Positions 21,748 to 32,280 of a stretch of DNA of 50,050 nt are shown piece after piece (position 1 is the first letter of the stretch; each line of letters starts with the position of its first letter). The DNA comes from Ophiocordyceps camponoti-saundersi (nom. inval.) (Eukaryota > Ascomycota > Sordariomycetes > Hypocreales > Ophiocordycipitaceae): NCBI GenBank assembly GCA_003339415.1, contig PDHQ01000259.1, positions 1 to 50,050 on the forward strand. Direction: 5' to 3'. The translations under genes were made by a program, and so were the position numbers. The notes below the pieces were generated by a model. It had not been told where the DNA came from, did no database searches, and saw only the letters and a program-made list of their open reading frames with translations.

Positions 21748-24216
21748 CTTTAAACTAACTATTTATTTAATAACTAAGCTATACTTAGCGTACTATTATT
21801 ATAACTAAAATATATTATAGATTTAGTAAACTTAAACTATAAGCTTAGTAAGGAAGTAAACTTTAAACTAGAAAGGCTATTTTTTAGCAAATAAAATAAT
21901 AAGTTTACTATTATAGCGATATTTTATAATAGAGTAACGATAGGGCCTACGTCGCCTAATCTCCCTTTCTTAGCGGTAACTCCTAAGCTCGCGCGAACCC
22001 TTAAGTATAAATAGCCCCCTTAGTTTATAGAACGAATAGTTTAGCTAAAGGAACGCGTTAAGCTTTTTATAGATATAATTAAATACTTATATATATTTTA
22101 AGCTAGCGAGGAGATTACTAATATTATCCCGTTTAATAATATCTAAGATTAAAGTAATTACGTAGATAATATAGAGCGTTTTATTTTTAAAGTATAGAAA
22201 CGATTATAAATAACTAGCTTTAAGCTAGGAGCTATAATAAAAATCTTAAATAGGGGAATCTAGGATAAAGTACACTTATTTACGATTCCTATAGTAATTA
22301 CGATACCTACTATTATAAACGAGACTACTAATATACTATTTAAGAAAAAAGTTTATTATATTATACTTAAGTTTAACTTTAAGTAGGAAGTAAATAGTTA
22401 CCCCCTTCTAAGTAGTATAGTTAATTTTAAAGTAGATAGGACCGATATTAAGTATTATTAGGGCAGCTTCTTTTAAGATTAATAAGCCCGAGTATTTTAT
22501 TTTTTTAACTTAATAAAGCTAGGGTAAGTGCCTCGATTAAAAAAAGTAATAGCTATATAAAGAGATATCTTAAGTAAGTTTTAAAGGGACTGCCCCTTTA
22601 ATTTTATCGTTATTCCTAAGATATAATAAAAAGGAGAGTATAAATACGGATACCTAGCCCTTTCTATATTATAATACTAAGCTTATAGCTTTATCGGTCT
22701 TAAACTTAACGTATATATTAATAGCTTATCGAATAAGCGAGGATTAAGCGTTAAATAGTTTAGAGAAGATCTCGAGACCCCCCCGGATTCCCGTATTCTC
22801 TTATAAGACTAAGCTATATAAACCGAGGATAGCGATAGTAATAACTACGATAAATTAATCGCTTAGATAACTAGTAACTTATATACTATTAGGGCGAATA
22901 AACTAAGTATCTAAAAATTAGAATAGTTTAACTTCTTAGAAAATAGTTATAGATTTAAACTAAGGAACTAGGAAGGCGGCGAAGATCTTTTAATAAAGCT
23001 AGAAGTAAGCTTAATAACGCTTAGGGGCCTATATCCTAAAGCTACCGTCCCTTACTACTAGATCCTTAGAAGATACTAAACTATTACGCCTAAAACCTTT
23101 ACTAATAACTTTATAATAAAAAGCTATATTATAGTGCTATATTTAGGCGCTACTAAAGTTAGAAGATAGCCTTAAGGAGATTAGGAAGAACTATAAAAGA
23201 TCGATATTAATAACTTTAATAGGGGCGAAGGGGCCGGGGATAATAAGGCTCTAGATAAGGAAGAGGTTAAGGAGGAAAATAACGAGGACCTTTCCGAGGA
23301 TAAGACTATAAAAGGCCCGACTAATAATTAAATAGTTCTAATATCTAGCTTTTTATCTTCTCTTAAATCTAAAAACCCCCTAACTTTAGAAGGACTTAGA
23401 TAAGAGATAAGCGCTATAAAGAATACGAGGAAGGAAGATAAAGCGACTAAGGCGCCTAATAACGCTATAACTAGAGAGGAAATAACTAAGATAAAGAAAA
23501 TAATCCCTTAGGAATTAATAAGCATATTATAGCCTAAGAAACTTACTACGGGGAAGAAAATACCCGTAAGATTAAACCCGGCCCTAATATAGCCGGCTTT
23601 CTCTCTAAGGCGCAGCGCGAGGATAAAAAAGTTAATAAAGCGTAACTATTTAATTAAAAACCCTACGTTATAAAAGACAGCCCCTAAAAGAAAAAAAGAG
23701 GATAAAGATATAAGAATACTAAAATTAATATACTTTATTTATTTTACCTTAGGTAAGAACCTTATAATCTAGCCTAGCGAAGGACTTATAGCTATAAGTA
23801 TAAGCTAAGAACTAATTAACCTAAACCCGCTTAGCTTTAAAGTTAAAGGGGTTAAGCGTTATAAGAATTATATAACTTAAACTAAGAGTTATAAACCTAT
23901 ATAATAAGGAAGGTATATTATACTTAATATAGCCGGATCTATTATAATATATACTAGACGCGCACTTATTAGAAACTAGCTTTAAGAACTAAAAATAATT
24001 TTAATAATCCCGAAAACTAGTTTTTTTATTAACTTATAGCCCCCGGGGCTTATATACCTTAATATATAAGCCGAGATCGATAAGGCTATTAATAACTATT
24101 TAATTAAGTAATAACGGGAGCGAGAGAAGGGACCTAAGAGAGATATACTACTAGCGGGTAGTCGGCGTAAATGCTAGAGTTAATAGATCTAAAAGTTAAA
24201 CCCTAAAAAGAAGTAA
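21748..24216 (+). pseudogene. ~820-codon coding relic, homologous to 36,609-39,121
   Basis: One plus frame runs about 823 codons without a frameshift. About 7% of codons are TAA/TAG; I checked the other two frames over the first ~130 codons and they carry 15-18% stops. Recognisable stretches in order: YIIDLVNLNYKLSKEVNFKL, ERVKLFIDIIKYLYI, VNFKVDRTDIKYY then GSFF, FNLIKLG, CPFNFIVIPKI, KGEYKYGYLALSIL, an acidic region (DKEEVKEENNEDLSEDKTIK), then SLRRSARIKKLIKRNYLIKN and FKVKGVKRYKNYIT. The second copy, 15 kb away in the same orientation, has the same layout, so this was a real gene. The acidic then basic C-terminal third suggests a nucleic-acid-associated protein, perhaps a Gag/ORF1-type product. 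That is inference, as Cys/His motifs would have been erased. Confidence 0.7.
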
Positions 24217-24369
24217 CTAGAGTTTCCTTTATTATTTCCTTTACTAAGAGTCCTTTCCGCCTTTATTTTATCGCGCTTATATATACCTTATTTAAGTTAT
24301 AAAAAAAAGTTAGTTATTATCGAGGAAAAGGGCTAATTACTTATTATTACGGCACGCGCTTAGGGAGGA
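24217..24369. other. Short spacer before family A copy 4
   Basis: AT-rich, with a GC-richer patch at 24,349-24,375. No gene seen. Confidence 0.35.
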
Positions 24370-24990
24370 GTTTAGCGGCGGAGATAGGGACGCCGAAAGA
24401 AATATAAGCGCTTATCTTAGCTAGGGAATTATTAAGGACTTATAAAAAGTTTAATTAAATAGTTCCTAAACCCTTTCTTCTTTTCCTAAAAGCTGCTAAG
24501 GGTTAATATATAAGGGTGGTTAAGCTAAGATAGGGGCTATTACTAAGTATATAGTATAAATTAGTTTCCCTCGAAAAAGGATAAATTAAGTAAGTAATTA
24601 GCCCTTAACCTTATTTTTAAAGCTATAATAAAGTCGTATATTATAAGTTAAGTCTTAAAAAGGACTTATAATAAAAACTCTACTAAACGGAATTATAACT
24701 TTATTTTAAATTTTATACTTTTATACTATAAATTACTAATTTAAATACCCTTTTCGAAGTCTTTAGTATTTAATTAAATAGTTTCTACCTTTATATTACT
24801 TCTTTCTCTTATCTTTATATAGAAAACTAACTCCTTATTATTTTCCTTATAGAGAATTACTATATAGCTCTTCCCCCTTATAGCTAAAAATCCCCCCTTA
24901 TATTAGTTAAAAACTTTAGTTACGTAAGAAGTTACGCTTTTTAGGTATCTACTATACTTACTTAGGGTATCCTTCTTCCCCCGCTAAAGT
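24370..24990 (+). mobile_element. Family A DNA transposon, copy 4
   Basis: Best preserved ends: GTTTAGCGGCGG at the left and CCGCTAAAGTA at the right, the latter followed by TA. Internal order matches the other copies (GTTTAATTAAATAGTTCC, GTTTCCCTCGAAAAAGGA, CTTTATATAGAAAAC, GATACCTAAA-type right end). No coding frame. A 36-bp minisatellite block follows within 250 bp, as at copy 3 after module D. Confidence 0.68.
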
Positions 24991-25239
24991 ACTATATTAA
25001 TAACTAATTCGTTAGCTCCGATCTCGCTAAGATACTTACCTTAAGATATTTTATTAATTAATAGAAGATTTAATTTAAATAGAGAGGTTTATTCCTTCTA
25101 AAAGAAGGCGATTATAATAGCGAAGTCGAGGCTTAAAATAAAAGCTAAAGCGGAAGCTAATAATAAAACGGCCTAAAAAGCTAAAAGCTAATTCTACTTT
25201 TACTATAAGGATAAAGAGTTAAGGGGGGGGTTTATATAA

Positions 25240-25635
25240 GTATCGCTTTTAACCTAACCCTTAGGGGATAAGGAGTATAGTAAATAGGTTTATCCCGAAG
25301 AGAATAAAAATAATTAAGGAGTTTATCTTTTAGGGAATAAAAATAATAATAAATAGGTTTATAGCTTAGGGAATAAGAAAAGGAGTAGGTAGGTTTCTAA
25401 ATAAACGGGTTTATCTAATAAGGGATAGGAAAAGGAGTAAATAGGTTTATAAATAAAAAAGTTTATCTCTTAGGGAATAAGAATAAAGTAAATAAGTTTA
25501 TCTTTTTAGGGATAAGAAAAGTAGTAAATAAGAATAAGTTTATGCTTAAGAGAAAGAAAAGTAGTTAGCAAGTTTAACTTTAAGGGAGAAGAAAAGTAGT
25601 TACCTAGCTTATTTTATAATTTATAAAAGAAGTAG
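25240..25635 (+). repeat. 36-bp minisatellite, short block 2 (about 10-11 units)
   Basis: Degenerate units such as AAAGTAGTAAATAAGTTTATC and GGGATAAGAAAAGGAG, related to the large array. Unit lengths vary more than in the large array, which suggests it is older or has not been homogenised. It is preceded by a run of eight G (25,220-25,228) and followed by block B copy 2. Confidence 0.65.
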
Positions 25636-26034
25636 TTAACGGGTTTCTATAACCTTAGTATTAGTATTAAATACTAGCGTAATATTTAGCTAAATCTTAG
25701 AAATATAGAAGTATTACTTAAGTAAATTTCCTATAAGGTTAAACGCTATAATAAGTAAGATTATACGCTTAATAGCCTATAGTAGAAAATTAAGTTATAA
25801 TATATTTTATAAAGATATTTTATAAATAGAATCTAATAATAAGAACTTATAATAGTATTATAAGATTTAAGGAGTTACTTTAAAGCTATCCGAGTAATAA
25901 GTTTATAAATAAGCTTCCTAGTATAACTATAGATCTTTTAAGAAGGAGCTATAGAATAATTTAGGATTTCTCTTACTATAGAAGTAATCGGGCTAAAGAG
26001 TAATTATAGATAAAGCTTACTATTAAGGATAAAC
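25636..26034 (+). repeat. Block B, copy 2, left part
   Basis: Collinear with 19,114-19,500: GGTTTCTATAACCTTAGTA, TTAAATACTAGCGTAAT, GCTATCCGAGTAATAAGTTT, AATTTAGGATTTCTCTTA. The match stops abruptly near 26,034 and resumes at about 27,012, so the copy is split by an insertion of about 0.98 kb. Confidence 0.62.
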
Positions 26035-27011
26035 CTAGTAGGCACTCACGTGACTAAGCTAGTTTAGCAGGGTTAAAAGGATACTCTTAAAAAAAGGAAA
26101 AAAAAGAAGAAAAAGGGAAAAAGGGATAAAGGGGTAATTCCGTATAATTCCTAGAAATTTAAAAGACGTAGAATTAAAGGGGCTAAAGGAGGAAGGAATC
26201 CGTAGCAGGTAGCCCTACCTTGCTAGGTTTAAATACGCTCACGGCGACTAACTTTATATAAAAGGGCTTACGGCTGCCTTAGGTCTTCTTACTAAGGGTA
26301 GGAAATCGACCCCTTCTTATAAGTATAAATCTAACCCTTCTTAGGTCCTTTAGCCCCCTTTAGCTAAGCAAATACTAATTAATTAGATTTATTAAATTAG
26401 GTAGGTAAGATTAAATAACCTTTCTAAACCCTATAGTCCTAACCGGCCTATATAACCCGGCAGGTCCCTGCAAGCTTATACGGACTAGATAGTCTTATAT
26501 ACTTCCTTAAAATAGTCTTCTTTATAAGGGCTATATATATATATAAGCAGGAGTGCCCGTTACTCCCGCGAAACTAAGAGGCCTCTTCTTCTTTATCCTT
26601 ATAGCTCGGCAGCTAAGTTAGCTTCTTTATTATTATAAGTATAAAATTATTATACTTATTCGTTACCTTTTATAGTAATAGCGCTCTAGTAAGCGCGATT
26701 ATACCGATAAGATTAAAGATATATTTATTAGACGGGCTATCTAATACTAATATCGAGGGATCCTAAAAAGAAGTGTACTTATTATCGCGATACCCTCTCG
26801 TACGCGATATACGAAGAGGGTAAATATCTAAAAACTAAATACTTATTTAAATATATAAAGTAATAAATAAAAAATATAAAAAGTAAAGTAAAAAGTTATA
26901 AAATAAAAAGGATCTTATATAAAGGGTTCTTATAACTTAGGTAAGCTATATATATATTAGGATAAGGCTATAAGGGCAGCACGAGGCTATAAGGTATCGT
27001 AAGATTTCTTA
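26035..27011 (+). mobile_element. Less mutated LTR-like insertion splitting block B copy 2
   Basis: About 0.98 kb that retains many CA/TG, including contexts lost elsewhere (GGCACTCACGTGACTAAG at its left end, TCCCTGCAAG near 26,467). It contains a (TA)n TATA-like tract at 26,530-26,542, then a pyrimidine-rich stretch (26,583-26,599), as in a fungal LTR promoter. At 26,671-26,686 is TATAGTAATAGCGCTC, which would be a tRNA-primer-binding-site-like TGGTAACAGCGCTC if two TA were RIPed TG/CA. A possible solo LTR plus leader of an LTR retrotransposon is my best reading. No second LTR was seen, and the boundaries come from comparison with block B copy 1. Confidence 0.45.
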
Positions 27012-27310
27012 ATAATATTAAGTTTAAGTAAGTAAAATATTTCTTAGCTAAGAATAATAGTAACTAATCGATATCTTTCTAATAGCTAAGAAAGAATATT
27101 ACCTATTATAAAGTAAATATAATAGGCATTAACTAAAAAATCGTTAGCAAACTTAGTTTTAAGTTCGTTATTTAGTTAGCTAATTACGCTAAAAGAAACG
27201 AGATATATTAATAAATCGTTCTTAGAGCTATTCTTATATATTTAGTTTATCGGCTACCCTATATCGAACTATAGCAGAACTTTTAAGAAAATATATTAAC
27301 GAAGGTAAGA
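27012..27310 (+). pseudogene. Block B, copy 2, right part, coding relic
   Basis: Collinear with 19,510-19,800: TCTTTCTAATAGCTAAGAAA, TAGCTAATTACGCTA, TATATTAACGAAGGTA. The plus frame gives KNITYYKVNIIGIN, LANYAKRNEIY, IVLRAILIYLVYRLPYIEL and NILTKVRITNSLGL, matching the other copy position by position. Function unknown. Confidence 0.5.
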
Positions 27311-27321
27311 ATAACTAATAG

Positions 27322-27925
27322 TTTGGGCCTATAACTAGTAGCGTTAAAGAATACGGTAAAGTAGTTAATAATATAATTATAGTAAAAACGCTAGATTTTA
27401 TTTACTTTAAGGTAACTGCCGATAAGCTATTTAAGGAAATAGGGAAGGATAATAAAAGTATTATTATAGCGCGGAAATATCTAATATTATATAGCTTACC
27501 TTATAAGCCTCCCTTTTAGTTAATTAGCGCTGCTAGCTTTACTTCTTAGGGCCCTAGCCTTGCTATATAAACTTAGTAAAATTATAATTATTATATTAAG
27601 AATATTACTATATTTATCGAGGCTGCTTTTTGCTATATAAGATATAAAAATAGCTTTTTTAGTATTAAGCGCTAAGTATCTTAGATTTCCTTTAGTGCCG
27701 AGTATAAAAATAATAGCCGCTATAATTATAATTTTTACTTAACTAGCTCGAGGAATGCCCGGAGAGAAGTTTATCGATTAGTAATTAGTACCTTAAAGGC
27801 TTAAATTAAAAGAGAAATAAACTGCTAAGTATAAGAAGAGCGGGCTAATATATATAGTTAATCTTATAAGTAGTATATATAAAATATACTATATTATACT
27901 AGTAGCTTATATAAGTATCTAAGTA
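27322..27925 (+). pseudogene. Coding relic containing family G copy 2
   Basis: The plus frame is stop-free for 65 codons (27,322-27,516) and continues to about 27,925 with 13 TAA/TAG in about 200 codons. It reads FGPITSSVKEYGKVVNN, VKTLDFIYFKVTADKLFKEI, GKDNKSIIIARKYLILYSLP, YKPPF, then NITIFIEAAFCYIRYKNSFF and LTSSRNARREVYRLVISTLK. The LPYKPP block is shared with 28,179-28,391 and 8,185-8,345. The frame is offset by one from block B just upstream, so a frameshift, an intron or a true boundary lies near 27,315. No family recognised. Confidence 0.55.
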
Positions 27926-28178
27926 TATATATATATATAAACTATTTATTAGAGAGGAAAAACTATAAGGCTTAGGGGAAGACCTTTTACTTAATAAGGT
28001 TAGCTAGCTTATAAGCCTAATTTATTATATTAGAGAGCTTATTTATTATAAGTTATCTATCTAAAGTTACGCCGGTTTTAAGTAAGGGATAACTATACTT
28101 CCTTAGTTCCTATTATACGTAGATATTATCTAAGTTTTAAGTAGTTATAGTACGTATATCGGCAAATATTATAGCGAA

Positions 28179-28391
28179 GATTTTAAGTTATATTATAAGG
28201 GCCTACCTTATAAACCTCCCTCTTAGTTAGTTAGCGCTACTAACCTTACTTTTTAGGGCATAGCTTTATAAAATAAACCTAGTAAAATTATTATTATAGT
28301 TATAAGTATTAGGAATTTTAATACCTTTATTAGTGCTACTATTAACTTTATAATAAGTTACTTTTATAAGAATACTCTATTACCGTTTTAG
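28179..28391 (+). pseudogene. Family G copy 3, coding relic
   Basis: About 70 codons with three internal stops: DFKLYYKGLPYKPPS, LVSATNLTF, then ISIRNFNTFISATINFIISY, ending in TAG at 28,389. It aligns with the corresponding part of 27,322-27,925 and 8,185-8,345 (LPYKPP, NF/I-NTFI). The preceding 27,926-28,178 has a weaker frame in the same register. The duplication of the block within 0.7 kb suggests a local tandem duplication. Confidence 0.45.
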
Positions 28392-28681
28392 TTAGTCCCT
28401 AGCCTCGTAGCTATAAGGGTAGTATTAAAAAGGAAAAACTAACTCTAATTTATACGATTATAAGTAAGTAAGATATAATTAAGGGGGTTATTAAACGTAA
28501 AAGGAAAACTCTAATATAAAGATATATATATTTATTTAGATTCCTTAGTAATAATAAAATACTCCTACTTAGTATATTACTAGCTTAGAAGCTAGTATTT
28601 TTATTCTTAAGAGCCTTTCTCTAAGGACCGCTATTTTTATATATATATATATATTATATATATAAGGAAGGCCTCTAAGCT

Positions 28682-28762
28682 TAAGAGTTAGAAGTTAAGC
28701 TCTCTATATTTATAATTTATATAAATATATATATAATATACTTACCTATATTCTAACTCTTA
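28682..28762. repeat. 12-bp perfect inverted repeat, MITE-like
   Basis: TAAGAGTTAGAA (28,682-28,693) and TTCTAACTCTTA (28,751-28,762) flank a 57-bp AT-rich loop. It could be a tiny TIR element, but such pairs are not rare in DNA this AT-rich and only one copy was seen. Confidence 0.35.
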
Positions 28763-28957
28763 GATATATAAATTAATTACTTAGTTTATTTTTTATTTAA
28801 TATAATATTCTAATTCTATTAGAATCTATCTAAGATTATAACCTTAGTAAAAGGTAGCTTATAGTCGCTACCTATAAATAGCCCTAAGATAAGTGCCGAG
28901 TCTTTTTATAATAAACTTACTTATATATTTCCCCTATCTTACTTAACCGGAGCTTAA

Positions 28958-29455
28958 GCGAGCACGACTCTAGCTAAGGAAAAGATTAAGCGGGGTTATA
29001 ATTTCTATTAAGGTTATCTTAGGGTTATGCTATAAATAGCTAAGTAACTAGCTCGCTTATTAAAAGCGAATATCTTATAAGTAATATTTGCCGAATTTAT
29101 TAACTTAATCCCTTAAGTGCTAGGATATATATTATAAAAGGTAAACGTATCTTTCTATTATTATTTACGCGTAATAATATAAACTTAAATAAATAAAGCG
29201 ATTAGTAACTTTACTAAAAATAAAACTAAGGAGGAATTAATATATATATACGTAAAAGAAAAAGATATTTAAATATCTTTAGTAGCTAATTAGTTAGTAA
29301 ATTATAAATATAACCGCAGGCTATATAACTATAAATACGTAATATATATATAAGATATATATCCTAGCTTACTTACTTACCTATATAGGGCTATCTCTAA
29401 AGAATATATTATCTATTATTATACTTATTATACCTCTTATAATAAGTCTCTATAA
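28958..29455 (+). pseudogene. Coding relic of unknown function next to the satellite
   Basis: A plus frame of about 166 codons with 11 internal TAA/TAG (6.6%), all TAA/TAG. It reads ASTTLAKEKIKRGYNFY, GYLRVML, LARLLKANIL, VIFAEFINLIP, then KEELIYIYVKEKDI, LVNYKYNRRLYNYKYVIYI, DIYPSLLTYLYRAISKEYII. Aromatic-rich (Tyr) peptides are expected where His and Cys codons were mutated by RIP, so a zinc-binding protein is possible but cannot be shown. The 31-bp repeat begins about 110 bp downstream. Confidence 0.5.
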
Positions 29456-29563
29456 TAAGAACTAGCGAAGAAGGTTTAAACTTTATATTAGCGAATCGTA
29501 TTATTATTATAAACTTATAGTAGAAAATAATAAAGGAGAAGTAAGCAAAATATTATAGCTATA

Positions 29564-29754
29564 GCGTATAGCGTTTTAGGCAGAGGAAAGAGACGCGTAT
29601 AGCGTTTCGGAAAGATAAAAAAAACGCGTATAATATTTCGGGCAAATAAAAGAAACGCGTATAGCGTTTTAGATAAACGAAAGAGACGCGTATAGTATTT
29701 TAGATAAACGAAAAAGAAGCGTATAGCGCTTTAAGTAGACTAAAAAGACGCGTC
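29564..29754 (+). repeat. 31-bp tandem repeat, about six units
   Basis: GCGTATAGCG-type unit starts recur at 29564, 29595, 29626, 29657, 29688 and 29719, and the related GCGTCTT at 29750: exactly 31 bp apart each time. The consensus holds GCGTATAGCGTTTTAGATAA then ACGAAAGAGAC. The last unit runs directly into the higher-order repeat, whose units also start with TATAGCGCTTTAGGCAGAC and GACGCGTC. The 31-bp array therefore looks like the seed of, or a leftover from, the larger repeat. Confidence 0.8.
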
Positions 29755-32280
29755 TTATTTATATCTTAGTTTAAGAAGCGGAAGTTAAGTTTTATATTTT
29801 ATTAATATAGGTGCGAAAAGATAAGAAGATTAATTATATTATATAGGACGATAATTATATACCGGAAATAATAAGTATTTATTCCTTAGGGGATAAGAAA
29901 AGAAGTTAATAAGTTTATCTCTTAGGGATAAGAAGGGTAGCGTATAGCGCTTTAAGCAGACGAAAAAGACGCGTCTTATCTATATCTTAGTTTAAGAAGC
30001 GGAAGTTAAGTTTTATATTTCGTTAATATAAGTGCGAAAAGATAAGGAGATTAACTATATTATATAAGATAATAACGATATACTTAAGATAATAAGTATT
30101 TATCCCTTAAGGGATAAGGAGAGTAGTTAATAAGTTTATCCCTTAAGGAATAAGAAAAGTAATTAATAAGTTTATCCTCTAAGAGATAAGAAAAGTAATT
30201 AATAAGTTTATCTTTTAAGAGATAAGAAGAGTAGTTAATAAGTTTATCCCTTAAGAGATAAAAAGAGTAGCTAATAAGTTTATCTTTTAGGAGATAAGAA
30301 AGGTAGTTAATAGGTTAGTCTTATAGAAGATAATTAGAGAGAAGTAAGCTAACTATTACGTATAGCGCTTCGGGCAAACTAAAAAGACGCGTCTTATTTA
30401 TATCTTAATTTAAGGAGCGGGAGTTAAGTCCTATATTTTATTAACGTAAGTATAAAAAGATAAGGAGATTAACTATATTATATAGAATAATAATAATATA
30501 CCCGAAACGATAAGTATTTATCCCCTAAAAGATAAGAAAAGTAGTTAATAGGTTTATCCCTTAAAGGATAAGAAGAGTAATTAATAAGTTTATCTTTTAA
30601 GAGATAAGAAAAGTAGTTAATAGGTTAGTTTTATAGAAAATAACTAAAAAGAAGTAAGCTAACTATCGTATATAGCGCTTCGGGCAGACTAAAAAGATAC
30701 GTCTTATCTATATCTTAGTCTAAAGAGCGGAAGTTAAGTTTTATATTTTATTAATATAAGTATAAAAAGATAAGGAGATTAATTATATTATATAGGATAA
30801 CGATAATATACCTAAGATAATAAATATTTATCCCTTAAGGGATAAGGAGAGTAGTTAATAAGTTTATCCTTTAGGGGATAAGAAGAGTAGTTAATAAGTT
30901 TATCTCTTAAAAGATAAGAAAAGTAGTTAATAAGTTTATTTTTTAGAAAATAAGAAAAGTAGTTAATAAGTTTATCCCTTAAAAGATAAAAAAAGTAATT
31001 AATAAGTTTATCCCTTAAGGGATAAGAAAGGTAGTTAATAGGTTAGTCTTATAAAAGATAATTAGAGAGAAGGAAGCTAACTATTATATATAGCGCTTTA
31101 AGCAAACTAAAAAGACGCGTCTTATCTATATCTTAGTCTAAAAAGTAAAAGTTAAGTTTTATATTTTATTAATATAAATATAAAAAGATAAGGAGATTAA
31201 CTATACTATATAGGATAATAATAATATACCTAAAATAATAAATATTTATTCCCTAAAGAATAAAAAGAGTAATTAATAGGTTTATCTCTTAAGAGATAAA
31301 AAAAGTAATTAATAAGTTTATCCCTTAAAAGATAAGAAAAGTAATTAACGGGTTAATCTTATAAAAGATAATTAGAAAAAAGTAAGCTAATTATTATATA
31401 TAGCGCTTTAGGCAGATTAAAAAGACGCGTCTTATTCGTATCTTAGTTTAAGGAGCGGGAGTTAAGTTTTATATTTTATTAATATAAGTATAAAAAGATA
31501 AGGAGATTAACTATACTATATAGAATAACGACGATATACCTAAAATAATAGGTATTTATCCCCTAAGGAATAAGGAGAGTAGTTAATAAGTTTATCCCTT
31601 AAGAGATAAGAAAAGTAATTAATAAGTTTATCTCCTAAAAGATAAGAAAAGTAATTAATAAGTTTATCCCTTAAAAGATAAGAAAAATAGTTAATAAGTT
31701 TATCCCTTAAGGGATAAGAAAAGTAATTAATAAGTTTATCCCTTAGAAGATAAGAAAAGTAGTTAATAAGTTAGTCCCGTAAAAGATAACTAAAGAGAAG
31801 TAAGCTAACTATCGTATATAGCGCTTTAGGTAAATTAAAGAGACGCGTCTTATCTATATCTTAGTCTAAAAAGCGGGAGTTAAGTTCTATATTTTATTAA
31901 TATAAGTATAAAAAGATAAGGAGATTAACTATACTATATAAGATAATAATAATATACTTAAGATAATAAGTATTTATCCCCTAAGGGATAAGGAGAGTAG
32001 TTAATAAGTTTATCTCTTAGGGGATAAGAAAAGTAATTAATAAGTTTATCTTTTAGGGGATAAGAAAAGTAGTTAACGGGTTAGTCTTATAGAAGATAAC
32101 TAGAGAGAAGTAAGCTAACTATTATATATAGCGCTTCGGGCAGATTAAAAAGACGCGTCTTATCTATATCTTAGTCTAAGAAGTAGGAGTTAAGTCTTAT
32201 ATTTCGTCGATATAAGTGCGAAAAGATAAGGAGATTAACTATACCGTATAGGATAACGATAATATACCTAAGATAATAAG
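29747..32280 (+). repeat. Higher-order satellite: ~200-bp block plus 3 or 6 copies of the 36-bp unit
   Basis: The palindrome GACGCGTC (or RIPed GATACGTC) marks each unit at 29747, 29968, 30386, 30696, 31114, 31434, 31842 and 32152. Spacings are about 221, 418, 310, 418, 320, 408 and 310. The difference between long and short units is about 108 bp, i.e. three 36-bp repeats. Each unit contains GACGCGTCTTATCTATATC, a GTTAAGTTTTATATTT segment, AAAAGATAAGGAGATTAACT, an AATAATATACCTAAGATAAT segment, then the 36-bp run, then AGAGAGAAGTAAGCTAACTA. The alternation of 6- and 3-repeat units (dimers of about 728 bp) indicates unequal exchange of two-unit blocks. Confidence 0.85.
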
